A stretch of DNA of 64,000 nucleotides from positions 62,001 through 126,000 of the forward strand of contig NZ_BMUE01000014.1 in the NCBI RefSeq assembly GCF_014650035.1, read 5' to 3'. Position numbers and translations under genes: made by a program. Numbering within the stretch: position 1 is the first letter of the stretch; each line of letters opens with the position of its first letter. Of the stretch, positions 48,369 through 58,892 are shown piece after piece. The notes under the pieces were generated by a model. That model was not told the origin of the DNA and searched no databases. It was given only the letters and a program-made list of their open reading frames with translations. This stretch comes from Streptomyces lucensis JCM 4490 (GTDB lineage Bacteria > Actinomycetota > Actinomycetes > Streptomycetales > Streptomycetaceae).

Positions 48369-49185
48369 CGAAGCGCCGGATCTCGCGCACCAGGGCTTCC
48401 GGGTTGTCGAGCGGGACGAGCGTACGGGAGTCTGGGATCTCCACATAGCGCGAGTTCGGCAGCAGCCCGGCCAGCCGGCGGCCGGTCGCGGGCGGCATCA
48501 TGCGGTCCTCGGCGCCCCAGGCCACGAGGGCGGGCCGGGTGAACGACGGCAGGTTCCCGGCCGCTTCCAGATAGCAGTCCTTGCGTGTGGCGCGCAGGAA
48601 CCTGGCGAGGTCCCGCCGCACGTGCCGATCGGTCAGCAACGGCCGGTACCAGCGCGCGATCAGTTCCTTCGGCAGCGGCTTCTTCGCCATGCCGCCGAGT
48701 GAGGTCTCCATGCGGGCCAGGGCGGGGAACCGGAAGGACTGGACGAGGAGGAGGAGTCCGCCCGGGATCCTGCTCGCCGCGTGCAGCAGCCGGCCCTGGA
48801 TGCCCGGTGGATAGTTGTCCAGGGCCTCGCAGGAGGTCAGGACCAGCCGGGCGATGCGCTGGTCCCGCACTCCGACGAGGAGCTGGGCGGTTCCGGCGTC
48901 GTTCTGGACGAGGGTGACGTCGCTCAGGTCCAGCCGGTCCATGAACTCGGCCAGCAGGCCTGCGACCCCGTGCGCGGAGAGGTCGGCGTCGGGGCGCATC
49001 GGGCGCCGGTGGCTGCCGAGCGGCAGCACGGGGACCAGCACCCGGAAGTCGGGCCGGAGGGCACAGACGACGTCGGCCCAGACCGACTCGTCGAAGCCGA
49101 GTCCGTGGGCCAGCACGACCGCGGGGCCGTCGCCTCCGGTGTCCTCGTAGTCGATGGTTCCCGCGCTCAGTCCGATCTCCGGCAT
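48337..49185 (-). CDS. Alpha/beta-fold hydrolase with an altered catalytic triad
   Basis: A 282-residue alpha/beta-hydrolase. The oxyanion loop is AHGLGFDES, the nucleophile elbow reads VQNDAGTAQ with Asp in the nucleophile place, and GAEDRMMPP supplies the acid. The final strand reads IPDSRTLVPLDNPEAL, where the catalytic His of relatives (GH before the P-x-D/E) is replaced by Thr. The Asp nucleophile is shared with haloalkane dehalogenases and epoxide hydrolases. ATG 49185 has GGAGGCAGGG upstream. It diverges from a TetR gene across a palindrome and overlaps the phosphatase gene at its 3-prime end. Activity is uncertain. Confidence 0.83.
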   Translation of the reverse strand: MPEIGLSAGTIDYEDTGGDGPAVVLAHGLGFDESVWADVVCALRPDFRVLVPVLPLGSHRRPMRPDADLSAHGVAGLLAEFMDRLDLSDVTLVQNDAGTAQLLVGVRDQRIARLVLTSCEALDNYPPGIQGRLLHAASRIPGGLLLLVQSFRFPALARMETSLGGMAKKPLPKELIARWYRPLLTDRHVRRDLARFLRATRKDCYLEAAGNLPSFTRPALVAWGAEDRMMPPATGRRLAGLLPNSRYVEIPDSRTLVPLDNPEALVREIRRFVREHPPAGKA

Positions 49186-49220
49186 GCCCTGCCTCCGACC
49201 CCGTCGATGCTCGCTCGCGA

Positions 49221-49238
49221 CTAGATAGATCGTTCTAG
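49221..49238. promoter_or_regulatory. TetR operator between hydrolase and TetR genes
   Basis: CTAGATAGATCGTTCTAG is an 18 bp dyad (CTAGA-N2-GATC-N2-TCTAG) in the space between two divergent genes, the usual position of a TetR site controlling both. Confidence 0.65.
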
Positions 49239-49292
49239 TGACAGAATAGACCCCGAGCGCACCACGCGTCAGCGGCACCGCGGAGGTTCCCC

Positions 49293-49892
49293 TTGAGCGA
49301 CGGCAAGGCCACCAGCACCCACGAGACCCGGCGGCGCATCCTGGACGCGGGCACCGAGCTGTTCCGGCGCAGGGGATACACCGGCACCGGCATGAAGCAG
49401 ATCGCCGAGGCGGCCGGTGCGCCGTTCGGGTCGATCTACCACTTCTTCCCCGGTGGCAAGGCCCAGCTGGCCGAGGAGGTCGTCCGCACGTCGGGCGCCG
49501 TCTACCTGGGGCTGATCAGCGCGCTGATGACGCCGTACGAGGACCGGGTCGCCGCCACCGCGGACGCGTTCACCGCGGCGGCCGGCACGCTCGCCGAACT
49601 GGACTTCGCCGACCCGTGCCCCATCGCCACGGTCGCGATGGAGGTCGCGAGCACCGACGAGACGCTGCGGCAGGCGACTTCGGAGGTGTTCGACAGCTGG
49701 ATCGGGCAGCTGGCCGGCTACTACGCCCAGGGGGGCGTCCCGGAGCCGGCCGCCCGGGAGACGGCGAGTTCGGTCGTCGCCCTGCTGGAGGGCGCCTTCA
49801 TGCTCGGCCGTGCCGCGCGCAGCACCGCACCGGTGCTGGCGGCCGGCCATGCGGCGGCGGCGATCGTACGGGCGGCGCTCGGCGGCCGGTGA
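49293..49892 (+). CDS. TetR-family regulator
   Basis: A 199-residue TetR-type repressor with the helix-turn-helix YTGTGMKQIAEAAGAPFGSI at about residues 29-48 and the YHFFPGGK segment characteristic of the LmrA/YxaF-like subgroup; the C-terminal domain carries ADPCPIATVAMEVAS as in that group. The start is a TTG with GGAGG six bases upstream. It diverges from the alpha/beta-hydrolase gene and probably represses it and itself through the 49221 palindrome. Confidence 0.86.
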   Translation: MSDGKATSTHETRRRILDAGTELFRRRGYTGTGMKQIAEAAGAPFGSIYHFFPGGKAQLAEEVVRTSGAVYLGLISALMTPYEDRVAATADAFTAAAGTLAELDFADPCPIATVAMEVASTDETLRQATSEVFDSWIGQLAGYYAQGGVPEPAARETASSVVALLEGAFMLGRAARSTAPVLAAGHAAAAIVRAALGGR

Positions 49893-49937
49893 CCGCCCTT
49901 CCCGGGGCGGCGGCGCGCGGTCACAGCTGCCGGCGTA

Positions 49938-50111
49938 CTACAGGGCGAAGACGGTGAGCGCCACACCGGTCCAGCCGGCGGCGGTCTGCAGTACGGCGGC
50001 GCCACCGGCCTCGTACGCCCCGGTCAGCGCGAAACGGCAGGCGCCGATCAGCAGGAACACCGCCAGCCCGTCCCTCGGGCCCGAGCCGTCGTCCGGCGTG
50101 GGCCGTGTACG
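49938..50111 (-). pseudogene. C-terminal remnant of a YaaH-like (GPR1/FUN34) membrane protein
   Basis: A 57-codon frame bounded by stops reads LAVFLLIGACRFALTGAYEA, GGAAVLQTAAGWTGVALTVFAL. The two hydrophobic helices with an alternating AGGW-type turn resemble the end of acetate-transporter-like GPR1/FUN34/YaaH proteins. No start codon or upstream part is present, and the TAG cuts what would be an FALYAG-type ending. It looks like a decayed gene; the family guess is tentative. Confidence 0.4.
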
Positions 50112-50300
50112 TCACGGAGTACCCCGATCCCGACGGGGTGCGCGTCGGCGGAGCGGACCACCGGACCGGTCCCGGAGGGGTCTGTCTCGGAAGCGCCCCG
50201 GAATTGTCCGTGATCGGTAACAGACGGATCCCGTGCTCGGGGCGGACCGTCCTGACAGGTGCACGGGGAACGGACCGATACGGCAAGGGGCGGGGCGGAC

Positions 50301-51065
50301 ATGGCGCGGCATGGCGGGCGGGGATGGTACGGCCGGTTGATCGCGGCGGCGGTCGGGGTCACGGCGGTGGCGGCCGCCACCTCGGTGTGGACCGCCCAGG
50401 CCGGTCAGCCGGGCGGCGGCTCCGACGGGACGGCGCGGCACTCCGCGCCGAAGCCGGCGCACGTGTCCGAGACCATCGCCCACGCCTCCGACGGGGGCGC
50501 GCACGCCGTCAACATCACCATCGACGACGGCCCGGACCCGGCGTGGACCCCGCAGGTGCTGCAACTGCTGCGGGACAACGGCGTGAAGGCGACGTTCTGC
50601 ATGGTCGGCACCCAGGCGCAGGCGCACCCGGACCTGGTGAAGAAGGTGGTGGCGGCGGGGCACCGGCTGTGCGATCACACGGTGTCGCACGACACCACCA
50701 TGGACAAGAAGTCCACGGCCTACCAGTCGCAGCAGATCCTCGATGCCGAGCGGCAGATCACCAAGGCGTCCGGTGGCGTGCGGCCGATGTACTACCGCGC
50801 CCCGGGCGGTGCCTTCACCCCGTACAGCCGGCACCTCGCCGCGTCGCACGGGATGCGGCCGCTCGGCTGGAACGTCGACTCCAAGGACTTCGAGCGGCCG
50901 GGTACGGACGCCATCGTCAACACCGTCAGGACCGAACTGAAGAACGGGCCCACGATCCTCTTCCACGACGCGGGCGGCGACCGCTCCCAGACCGTGGCCG
51001 CGCTGCGCACCCTGCTGCCCTGGCTGAAGCAGCAGGGGTACACGTTCGGGTTCCCCGTACGCTGA
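50301..51065 (+). CDS. Exported polysaccharide deacetylase (NodB domain)
   Basis: A 254-residue protein with a membrane-anchor or signal segment (RLIAAAVGVTAVAAATSVW, residues 11-29) and a NodB deacetylase domain. Motif 1 is NITIDDGPDP (Asp-Asp), motif 2 HTVSHDT (metal His pair), motif 3 YRAPGGAF, and motif 5 LFHDAGGDR. It would remove acetyl groups from peptidoglycan or chitin-like sugars outside the cell. ATG 50301 is preferred to an upstream GTG because the hydrophobic segment starts close to it. Monocistronic. Confidence 0.88.
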   Translation: MARHGGRGWYGRLIAAAVGVTAVAAATSVWTAQAGQPGGGSDGTARHSAPKPAHVSETIAHASDGGAHAVNITIDDGPDPAWTPQVLQLLRDNGVKATFCMVGTQAQAHPDLVKKVVAAGHRLCDHTVSHDTTMDKKSTAYQSQQILDAERQITKASGGVRPMYYRAPGGAFTPYSRHLAASHGMRPLGWNVDSKDFERPGTDAIVNTVRTELKNGPTILFHDAGGDRSQTVAALRTLLPWLKQQGYTFGFPVR

Positions 51066-51161
51066 ACAGCGCCTGTAGCAACGGGACTTCGGGGGCCCTC
51101 GGTACGGAGCGACCATTGGCCGCCGCGGCACCTCGACGCCCCCCTTTCAGGAACGGCGAGG

Positions 51162-52052
51162 TCAGGGCAGGGGGGTGCCGCCGGTCGCGTTGAGGATCTC
51201 GGCGGTGATGTAGCTCGCCTGCGGCGAGGCCAGATAGACGTAGGCGGGGGCCAGTTCGGCGGGCTGGGCCGGGCGGCCGAGCGGGCTCTGCTTGCCGAAC
51301 TCCGTCGTGTCGGGCAGGGTCGACGGGATGAGCGGCGTCCACACCGGGCCGGGCGCGACCGCGTTGACCCGGATGCCGCGCTCGGCGACCATCTGGGCGA
51401 GCCCCTGCGTGAAGGTGACGATCGCACCCTTCGTCATGGCGTAGTCCAGCAGGTGCGGGCTGGGCTTGTACGCCTGCACGGAGGTGGAGTTGATGACAGA
51501 GCCGCCGGACGGGATGTGCGGCAGGGCGAACTTGGTCAGCCAGAACATGCCGTACAGGTTCGTCCGCATCACCCGGTCGAACTGCTCGGTGCTGATCGCC
51601 TCGATGCCGTCCGGCTGGGACATCTGGTAGGCCGCGTTGTTCACCAGGACGTCGATGCGGCCGAACTCGGCCACCGCGCGCTCGACCAGTGCCCGGCAGT
51701 TGCCCTCGTCCCGGATGTCGCAGGACACGGCGACCGCCTTGCGGCCCGCTTCCTCGACGAGACGTGACGTCTCGCGCGCCTCGTCCTCCTCCTCGGCGAG
51801 ATGGGTGAACAGCACGTCGGCGCCCTCGCGGGCGAAGGCGAGGGCCACCGCCCGTCCGATGCCGGAGTCCCCACCGGTGATCACGGCCTTGCGGCCGTCC
51901 AGCCGGCCGGCGCCGCGGTAGGACTCCTCGCCGTGGTCGGGCGGCGGGTCCATCGGACCGGTCCAGCCGGGATGCGGCTGGTCCTGGGCGGGGAAGTCGG
52001 GGCGGGGGTGCTGTGTGACCGGGTTCGGCCGGTCACCGTGCTGGGGCGTCAC
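51162..52052 (-). CDS. YghA-like SDR oxidoreductase
   Basis: A 296-residue short-chain dehydrogenase with an N-terminal extension of about 45 residues rich in Pro and His (a YghA/GSP39 trait, WTGPMDPPPDHGEESYRG). The Rossmann core has ITGGDSGIGRAVALAFAREG, NNAAYQ, STSVQAYKPSPHLLDYAMTK with Ser-Tyr-Lys, and a closing LNATGGTPLP. Family members act on aldehydes or sugars in general stress. GTG 52052 has AGGAGG five bases upstream. It is downstream of, and on the same strand as, a Cys-rich mini-protein gene. Confidence 0.87.
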   Translation of the reverse strand: MTPQHGDRPNPVTQHPRPDFPAQDQPHPGWTGPMDPPPDHGEESYRGAGRLDGRKAVITGGDSGIGRAVALAFAREGADVLFTHLAEEEDEARETSRLVEEAGRKAVAVSCDIRDEGNCRALVERAVAEFGRIDVLVNNAAYQMSQPDGIEAISTEQFDRVMRTNLYGMFWLTKFALPHIPSGGSVINSTSVQAYKPSPHLLDYAMTKGAIVTFTQGLAQMVAERGIRVNAVAPGPVWTPLIPSTLPDTTEFGKQSPLGRPAQPAELAPAYVYLASPQASYITAEILNATGGTPLP

Positions 52053-52172
52053 GGGAGCCTCCTGTGTCTCGGCGAACGGGACAGCCGCCCGGGTTCCCGG
52101 ATCACGCCCGCCGAAAAGCCACCGATCAGCGAGAACGCGCGCCGGGGAGGCTTCGCGCCCCGCCGGTGCACG

Positions 52173-52355
52173 TCAGGTCGTCGGCGCGGTCCGGCCGGTG
52201 GCGCGCATGAGGTCCCTGCGGGCGTTGTTGCAGATCCGCAGGAGGTGCTTCGCCACGGCGCAGGCCACGGAATCGGCATGGCACTGGCGGCAGGTCTGCA
52301 GGTGCTGCTGGTAGGTGAGGCGCGCGTTCTCGAACGCGTCTTCGACAGAAGACAT
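52173..52355 (-). CDS. Cys-rich mini-protein (60 aa) with CxxCH and CxxxxxxxC motifs
   Basis: A 60-residue helical protein with LQTCRQCHADSVACAVAKHL and RICNNARRDL; Cys and His spacing (C-x2-C-H-x5-C...C) suggest a zinc-binding helical hairpin. CRQCH formally matches the cytochrome c heme motif, but no export signal is present, so zinc is more likely. ATG 52355 has GGAG six bases before it; an upstream ATG at 52361 is possible. No family recognised. It is upstream of the YghA-like SDR and may share its transcript. Confidence 0.6.
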   Translation of the reverse strand: MSSVEDAFENARLTYQQHLQTCRQCHADSVACAVAKHLLRICNNARRDLMRATGRTAPTT

Positions 52356-52574
52356 GGACATCTCCGGGTAGGGCGCGTCATGGGACCGCGCCGAGTTGAC
52401 TGACTGGTACACCTGAAGACAAGGTCATCATGTTACTGGCGGTACTGGGAAACCCGTCCTGACGCCTCCGGCCGGGACCGGATTCGCGTGGACGTTCGCA
52501 CGCGTCCGTGACTACCATCGGCGGCGGCATCGCGTGCCGGTCACCGGCCGGGTGAGGCATGGAGGTGCCAGGAC

Positions 52575-52982
52575 ATGCCCCGGAGGCATTCCTTGCCAGT
52601 CGAGTTCAACCACACCATCGTCCACGCCCGCGACAACCGGGAGTCGGCCCGGTTCTTCACCGAACTGCTCGGCCTCGACATCACCACGGAGTGGGGCCCG
52701 TTCATCGCGGTCGCCCTGAGCAACGGCGTCACCCTGGACTTCGCCACCGTCCCCGAGGACAGCATCACCCCGCAGCACTACGCCTTCCTCGTCTCCGAGG
52801 AGGAGTTCGACGCGGCGTACGCCCTCATCACCCGACGCGGCATCGAGCACTACGCCGACCCGCACCGCCGCCGGCCGGGCACGATCAACCACAACGACGG
52901 CGGCCGGGGCGTGTACTTCACGGATCCCTCGGGCCACGCCATGGAGCTCATCACCGTGCCCTACGGCGGCTGGCCGGCATAG
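52575..52982 (+). CDS. VOC-superfamily (glyoxalase-like) protein
   Basis: A 135-residue vicinal-oxygen-chelate protein. Paired beta-alpha-beta modules show VEFNHTIVHARDNRESARFF with the first metal His, and YFTDPSGHAMELITVPYGG with the second His and Glu, so a metal site is likely. It may be a lyase, dioxygenase-like enzyme or a resistance binding protein. ATG 52575 has GGAGGTGCCAGGAC upstream. No neighbour hints at a substrate, although it precedes the beta-lactamase on the other strand. Confidence 0.83.
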   Translation: MPRRHSLPVEFNHTIVHARDNRESARFFTELLGLDITTEWGPFIAVALSNGVTLDFATVPEDSITPQHYAFLVSEEEFDAAYALITRRGIEHYADPHRRRPGTINHNDGGRGVYFTDPSGHAMELITVPYGGWPA

Positions 52983-53065
52983 GGGCCGAAGGCAGGCCGT
53001 GCGCCGGCCGCGGGACGCCACCGTCCGTGTCGTCCCGCGGCCGGCGCGGCCCGGGCCGCGGAGAG

Positions 53066-53995
53066 TCACTCGCCGGGTGCCAGGGTGCGGGCCACGACGT
53101 CCGCCGCCCCGGACACCAGCGCGTCGTCCACCGGCGCGTCCTTGCCGCTCTTGGTCGACAGCACGGCCAGCACGACCGGCGTCCCCCGGGTCGTCCAGGC
53201 CACGCCGATGTCGTTGGCCGTCGCGTAGGAGCCGGTTCCGGTCTTGTCCGCCAGGACCCAGTCGGGAGGCAGCCCGTCGCGGAAGCGTGCCGCGCTCGTG
53301 GTGTTGCCCTTCATCCAGCTGACCAGCTGGGCCCGGGCGGCGCCGTCCAGCGCCCCGCCCAGGGTCAGCCGCTCCAGGCTCCGGCCGACGGCCCGCGGGG
53401 TCGTGGTGTCGCGCGGATCGCCCGGGACCGCCGTGTTCAGTTCGGTCTCCCACCGGTCGAGCCGGCTCACGCCGTCGCCGAGCGACCGGAAGAACCGGGT
53501 CAGACCGGCCGGGCCGCCGATCTGACGGAGCAGCAGGTTGCCGGCCGCGTTGTCGCTGTACTGGATCGCCGCGGCGCACAGGTCCGCCACGCTCATGCCG
53601 GTCCCCAGGTGCTCCTCGGTACGCGGTGAGTTGGGCAGGATGTCGTGCGGCGGATAGTGGATCACCCTGTCGAGCGGCGCGCAGCCGCCGTGGTCGCGCA
53701 GGACCGCCGCCGCGGCGAAAGCCTTGAACGTCGAGCACATGGGGAACCGCTCCCCCGCCCGGTACGACAGGGTCCGTCCGGTACGGACGTTGTGCGCGTA
53801 CACGCCCAGCCGGGCGCCGTACCGCTGCTCCAGGCCGCTCAACTCGGCCTCGGCGGCGCCGGGCCGGCGGTGCGGAGCCGCACCGGCGGGGGGCGCGGCG
53901 GCGGCGTCGGCCGCGACGGCGCAGGTGGTGAGCGCGAGGCCGGCCTTGAGCAGGCGGCGGCGCGGCATCGGGTCGGGGCGGTCGGTGCTGTACAC
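53066..53995 (-). CDS. blaL: Class A beta-lactamase, probably Tat-exported
   Basis: A 309-residue class A serine beta-lactamase. A signal region with RRRLLKAGLALTTCAVAA fits a twin-arginine leader. Active-site motifs are complete: STFK at 88-91 (nucleophilic Ser), SDN in IQYSDNAAGN, the omega-loop Glu in RWETELN and KTG in LADKTGTGSY. It hydrolyses penicillins outside the cell. GTG 53995 is preferred because GGGAGGA precedes it. It diverges from a LysR regulator next to a second penicillin-recognising protein, exactly the blaL-blaA-blaB layout of Streptomyces cacaoi. Confidence 0.92.
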   Translation of the reverse strand: MYSTDRPDPMPRRRLLKAGLALTTCAVAADAAAAPPAGAAPHRRPGAAEAELSGLEQRYGARLGVYAHNVRTGRTLSYRAGERFPMCSTFKAFAAAAVLRDHGGCAPLDRVIHYPPHDILPNSPRTEEHLGTGMSVADLCAAAIQYSDNAAGNLLLRQIGGPAGLTRFFRSLGDGVSRLDRWETELNTAVPGDPRDTTTPRAVGRSLERLTLGGALDGAARAQLVSWMKGNTTSAARFRDGLPPDWVLADKTGTGSYATANDIGVAWTTRGTPVVLAVLSTKSGKDAPVDDALVSGAADVVARTLAPGE

Positions 53996-54108
53996 GGCTG
54001 TGGTCCTCCCGGGACATGGCCGGCGGCTCCTCGGAGCCGCGGCGGTTGGTGGATCTTCCGGCGGGGACAGCGAAACAGCGGGACGCCACTCATGTCCAAG
54101 AGTGAACT

Positions 54109-54137
54109 TTGAACGCCTCATGCCTTATTGATATGAC
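54109..54137 (+). promoter_or_regulatory. Leaderless promoter with LysR T-N11-A site (beta-lactamase control region)
   Basis: TTGAAC (54109-54114) and TATGAC (54132-54137) are 17 bp apart; a start 7 bases on falls at the GTG 54144, implying a leaderless LysR mRNA. Overlapping it, TCAT-N11-ATGA (54118-54136) is a textbook LysR T-N11-A dyad. LysR bound here would repress itself and could activate the divergent beta-lactamase. Confidence 0.65.
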
Positions 54138-54143
54138 TGCTGG

Positions 54144-55112
54144 GTGGATCTTCTGGCACACCTGGAGGCGTACGTCGCCACGGCCGACGAAGTGAGCTTC
54201 TCGCGGGCGGCCGACCGGCTGGGCATCGCCCAGCCGCTGCTCAGCCGCCGCATCAAGACGCTCGAAGCCCACTTCGGTGGTGCGCTGTTCGACCGCTCAC
54301 GGCGGCAGATCGCGACGACGGAGCTGGGTGTGCTGCTGCTGCCCTACGCACGGGAGGTGCTGGACCGCGCCCAGCGGCTGCGGCAGGCCGCCCGCTCGGC
54401 GCGGCGCTCCCGCGTGCTCACCGTGGGCGTGCCCGCCGACTGCGCTCCGGCGGCCCTGGCGCGTGTCCTGCGCGCGGGCGCCGAGCGCGGGATCGCCCTC
54501 GGCGTGCGGGAACTTCCGCCCGCGGAGCGGGCCTTGGGGCTGGCAGACGGTTCGCTCGCGTACGCGCTGCTGCGGGTCCCGCCGGAACAGGCCGCTCTCC
54601 GGGTGCCGTTGGGTCTGGCGTCGGCGCCGGACCGGCCGGACCACGTGCCCGGCGCGGGGCGTGTGATCCACCTGGAGGAGCTGCGGCCGAGACGCGGTCG
54701 CACCGCCGTGCCGCCCGCGCCGTCGCCCGTTCTGCTCCTGCCGGAGGACCAAGTGCCCTACTTCGCCGACCGGCTGGAGAGGGCCGTGGCCCGCGCCGGG
54801 CTGCCCGGCGGGCGGTTCCGGCCGGCCGGTCCGGCGGCCACCGCGCTCGCCGAGACGCTGGCGGGGCGGGCCCTGCTGCTGTGCGCGGAGCCGTTCGCCC
54901 GGCAGCACGGCGCGCGGTGGGCGCCGTTGGGCGACGGGGCGCTGCGCCGGGGGTACGACGTGAGCGCGGCCCCGGACCGCTCCGGCGGGGCGGACGTCCC
55001 GGGCTGGCTGACCCCCCTGCTGGCCTCCGCCGTGGCGGCCGGCTCCCGGCCCGGCGCGCCGGAGTCCGCGGCCCATGGCGACGCCCCGGCACGGCTGGCG
55101 GCGCGCGGATGA
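54144..55112 (+). CDS. blaA: LysR-family beta-lactamase regulator (BlaA-like)
   Basis: A 322-residue LysR-type activator. Residues 2-60 are the winged helix (LLAHLEAYVATADEVSFSRA, GIAQPLLSRRIKTLEAHFGG), followed by an effector domain with hydrophobic strands. The C-terminus ends in a Gly/Ala/Pro-rich tail. It diverges from blaL across a T-N11-A site and overlaps blaB by four bases (ATGA), so blaA and blaB are translationally coupled. In S. cacaoi BlaA with BlaB is needed for beta-lactamase induction, as established for that organism; here this is by analogy. Confidence 0.88.
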   Translation: MDLLAHLEAYVATADEVSFSRAADRLGIAQPLLSRRIKTLEAHFGGALFDRSRRQIATTELGVLLLPYAREVLDRAQRLRQAARSARRSRVLTVGVPADCAPAALARVLRAGAERGIALGVRELPPAERALGLADGSLAYALLRVPPEQAALRVPLGLASAPDRPDHVPGAGRVIHLEELRPRRGRTAVPPAPSPVLLLPEDQVPYFADRLERAVARAGLPGGRFRPAGPAATALAETLAGRALLLCAEPFARQHGARWAPLGDGALRRGYDVSAAPDRSGGADVPGWLTPLLASAVAAGSRPGAPESAAHGDAPARLAARG

Positions 55113-56056
55113 GCACGCCGATGGGCACGCCGCCGGTCCGGCGGCCGGTGTACGTCGGCGACGCGGACGCCCTGCTGGACGTCGCCGAGGCGGTCGCCGC
55201 GGACTGGGCGTCCCTCGGCGTCCGCGGCTCGTTCCTCGCCCGGAACATCGACACCGGCGAGCAACTCGGTTTTGGTGTCGAGGAGTCGATGCCGCTGGCG
55301 TCGGTGGTGAAGGTCCCGCTCGCGCTGGTCGTGCTGGACCGGATCGCGGCCGGTGACCTCGACGCCGCGCAGCCGGTCACGGTCGATCCCGCCACGAGCA
55401 GCGTCGGCCATACCGGGCTCGCCGCGTTCCGGTACCCGGCCACCGTCGCTGTCGGTGACCTGCTGCGGCTGATGCTCTCGGTGAGCGACAACGCCGCCGC
55501 GGACGCACTGCTCGGCCTGGTGCCGATCGCACAGGTCGACGCGCGGCTGCGTGCCTGGGGGTGCGCGGGCATTCACGTGCGGCATCGGCTGAACCACATG
55601 TACGAGTGCGCCGCCGGCGCCGCCGGGAACGACTTCTCGCTGGCCCTGGAGCTGGCCGTCCGGGACGAACGCGCCGGCCGGCACACCATCGAGACCCTGG
55701 ACCCGGCGTTCGCCAACGCCGGTTCGGCCGCGGCGCTCGTCTCGCTGCTGCGGCGCGTGTGGTGCGACGAGGTCTCCGCTCCGGCGGCGACGGCCGAACT
55801 GCGCCGGCTGATGGGCGCGCAGGTGTTCACGCACCGGCTGGCGAGCGAGCTGCGCGCGGACACCCTGCGGTGGAGCGGCAAGACCGGCACGTTCCTGCAC
55901 CTGCGGCACGAGATCGGCGTGGTCGAGGCGGAGTCCGGTGACCGGGTGGCCATGGCAGCGCTCACCCGTGCGGACCGGCGGGCGGGGCAGGCGCCGGACA
56001 TCGACCTCGCGATCGGCGTCGCGGCGCGCGAGGCGTTCGAGGCGCTGCGCCGGTGA
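55109..56056 (+). CDS. blaB: BlaB-like penicillin-recognising regulator
   Basis: A 315-residue soluble serine protein of the class A beta-lactamase fold without a signal peptide, so cytoplasmic. The SxxK motif is SVVK at 65-68, SDN appears in LSVSDNAAAD, and KTG in WSGKTGTF. An omega-loop Glu in the normal position is not evident, which suggests a sensor that binds without hydrolysing. The C-terminal half differs from enzymes, with ECAAGAAGN and DFSLALELAVRDERAG segments. Coupled to blaA by an ATGA overlap, it likely helps BlaA sense beta-lactams, as in S. cacaoi. Confidence 0.85.
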   Translation: MSTPMGTPPVRRPVYVGDADALLDVAEAVAADWASLGVRGSFLARNIDTGEQLGFGVEESMPLASVVKVPLALVVLDRIAAGDLDAAQPVTVDPATSSVGHTGLAAFRYPATVAVGDLLRLMLSVSDNAAADALLGLVPIAQVDARLRAWGCAGIHVRHRLNHMYECAAGAAGNDFSLALELAVRDERAGRHTIETLDPAFANAGSAAALVSLLRRVWCDEVSAPAATAELRRLMGAQVFTHRLASELRADTLRWSGKTGTFLHLRHEIGVVEAESGDRVAMAALTRADRRAGQAPDIDLAIGVAAREAFEALRR

Positions 56057-56180
56057 GGTGTGACACGCCGCCCACGGGCCGGACCCTGCGAACGCGGCTC
56101 GCCGGGCCCGGAGGGAGCCGGCCGCGAACGGCGTCCGGGGCCGCCCCGCAGGACGGACCCGGACGTCCGTGCGCCGCCGG

Positions 56181-58421
<2,241 letters not shown>

Positions 58422-58454
58422 GGCAATCCTTCCGAACTCTGCGGAAATACGTGC

Positions 58455-58892
58455 TCAGGAACTGCGGCCGGTGGAACAGTCGGGGCAGGTGCCCCAGTAG
58501 ACGACCTCGGCCTCGTCGATGGAGAAGCCGCGGTCGTCGGAGGCGGTCAGGCAGGGCGCGTCGCCGACCGCGCAGTCGACGTCGGCGACGGCGCCGCACG
58601 ACCGGCACACGATGTGGTGGTGGTTGTCACCCACGCGTCCTTCGAACCTGGCCGGGTGCCCGGCCGGCTCGATACGGCGCACGAGTCCCGCCGCGGTGAG
58701 GGCGTGCAGGGCCTCGTAGACGGCTTGCAGGGAGATGTGGCCCACGCGCTCGCGCACCTTGGAGGCGATCGCCTCGACGCCGAGGTGGCCGCCCTGCCGG
58801 ACGGCCTCCAGCAACGCGACGCGGGCCGCCGTCACGCGCAGGCCGGCACCGCGTAGCTCGTCGGCGGTGGTCGGGGCCGGAGAGGCGGGCAT
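58455..58892 (-). CDS. furA: Fur-family regulator of katG (FurA/FurS-type)
   Basis: A 145-residue Fur-family metalloregulator. A winged helix (GLRVTAARVALLEAVRQGGHLGVEA) precedes a metal-binding domain with NHHHIVCRSCGAVADVDC and a closing CPDCSTG; the CxxC pairs hold structural zinc. In actinobacteria such proteins (FurA, CatR, FurS) repress katG and themselves and are released by peroxide or metal loss. The ATG has no ribosome binding site but a promoter seven bases upstream, so the mRNA is leaderless, as known for mycobacterial furA. It forms an operon with katG. Confidence 0.92.
   Translation of the reverse strand: MPASPAPTTADELRGAGLRVTAARVALLEAVRQGGHLGVEAIASKVRERVGHISLQAVYEALHALTAAGLVRRIEPAGHPARFEGRVGDNHHHIVCRSCGAVADVDCAVGDAPCLTASDDRGFSIDEAEVVYWGTCPDCSTGRSS

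Noticed and set aside
52173..52355. Cytochrome c from the CRQCH motif
   Set aside because: There is no signal peptide or export context and no axial ligand pattern; zinc binding is simpler.
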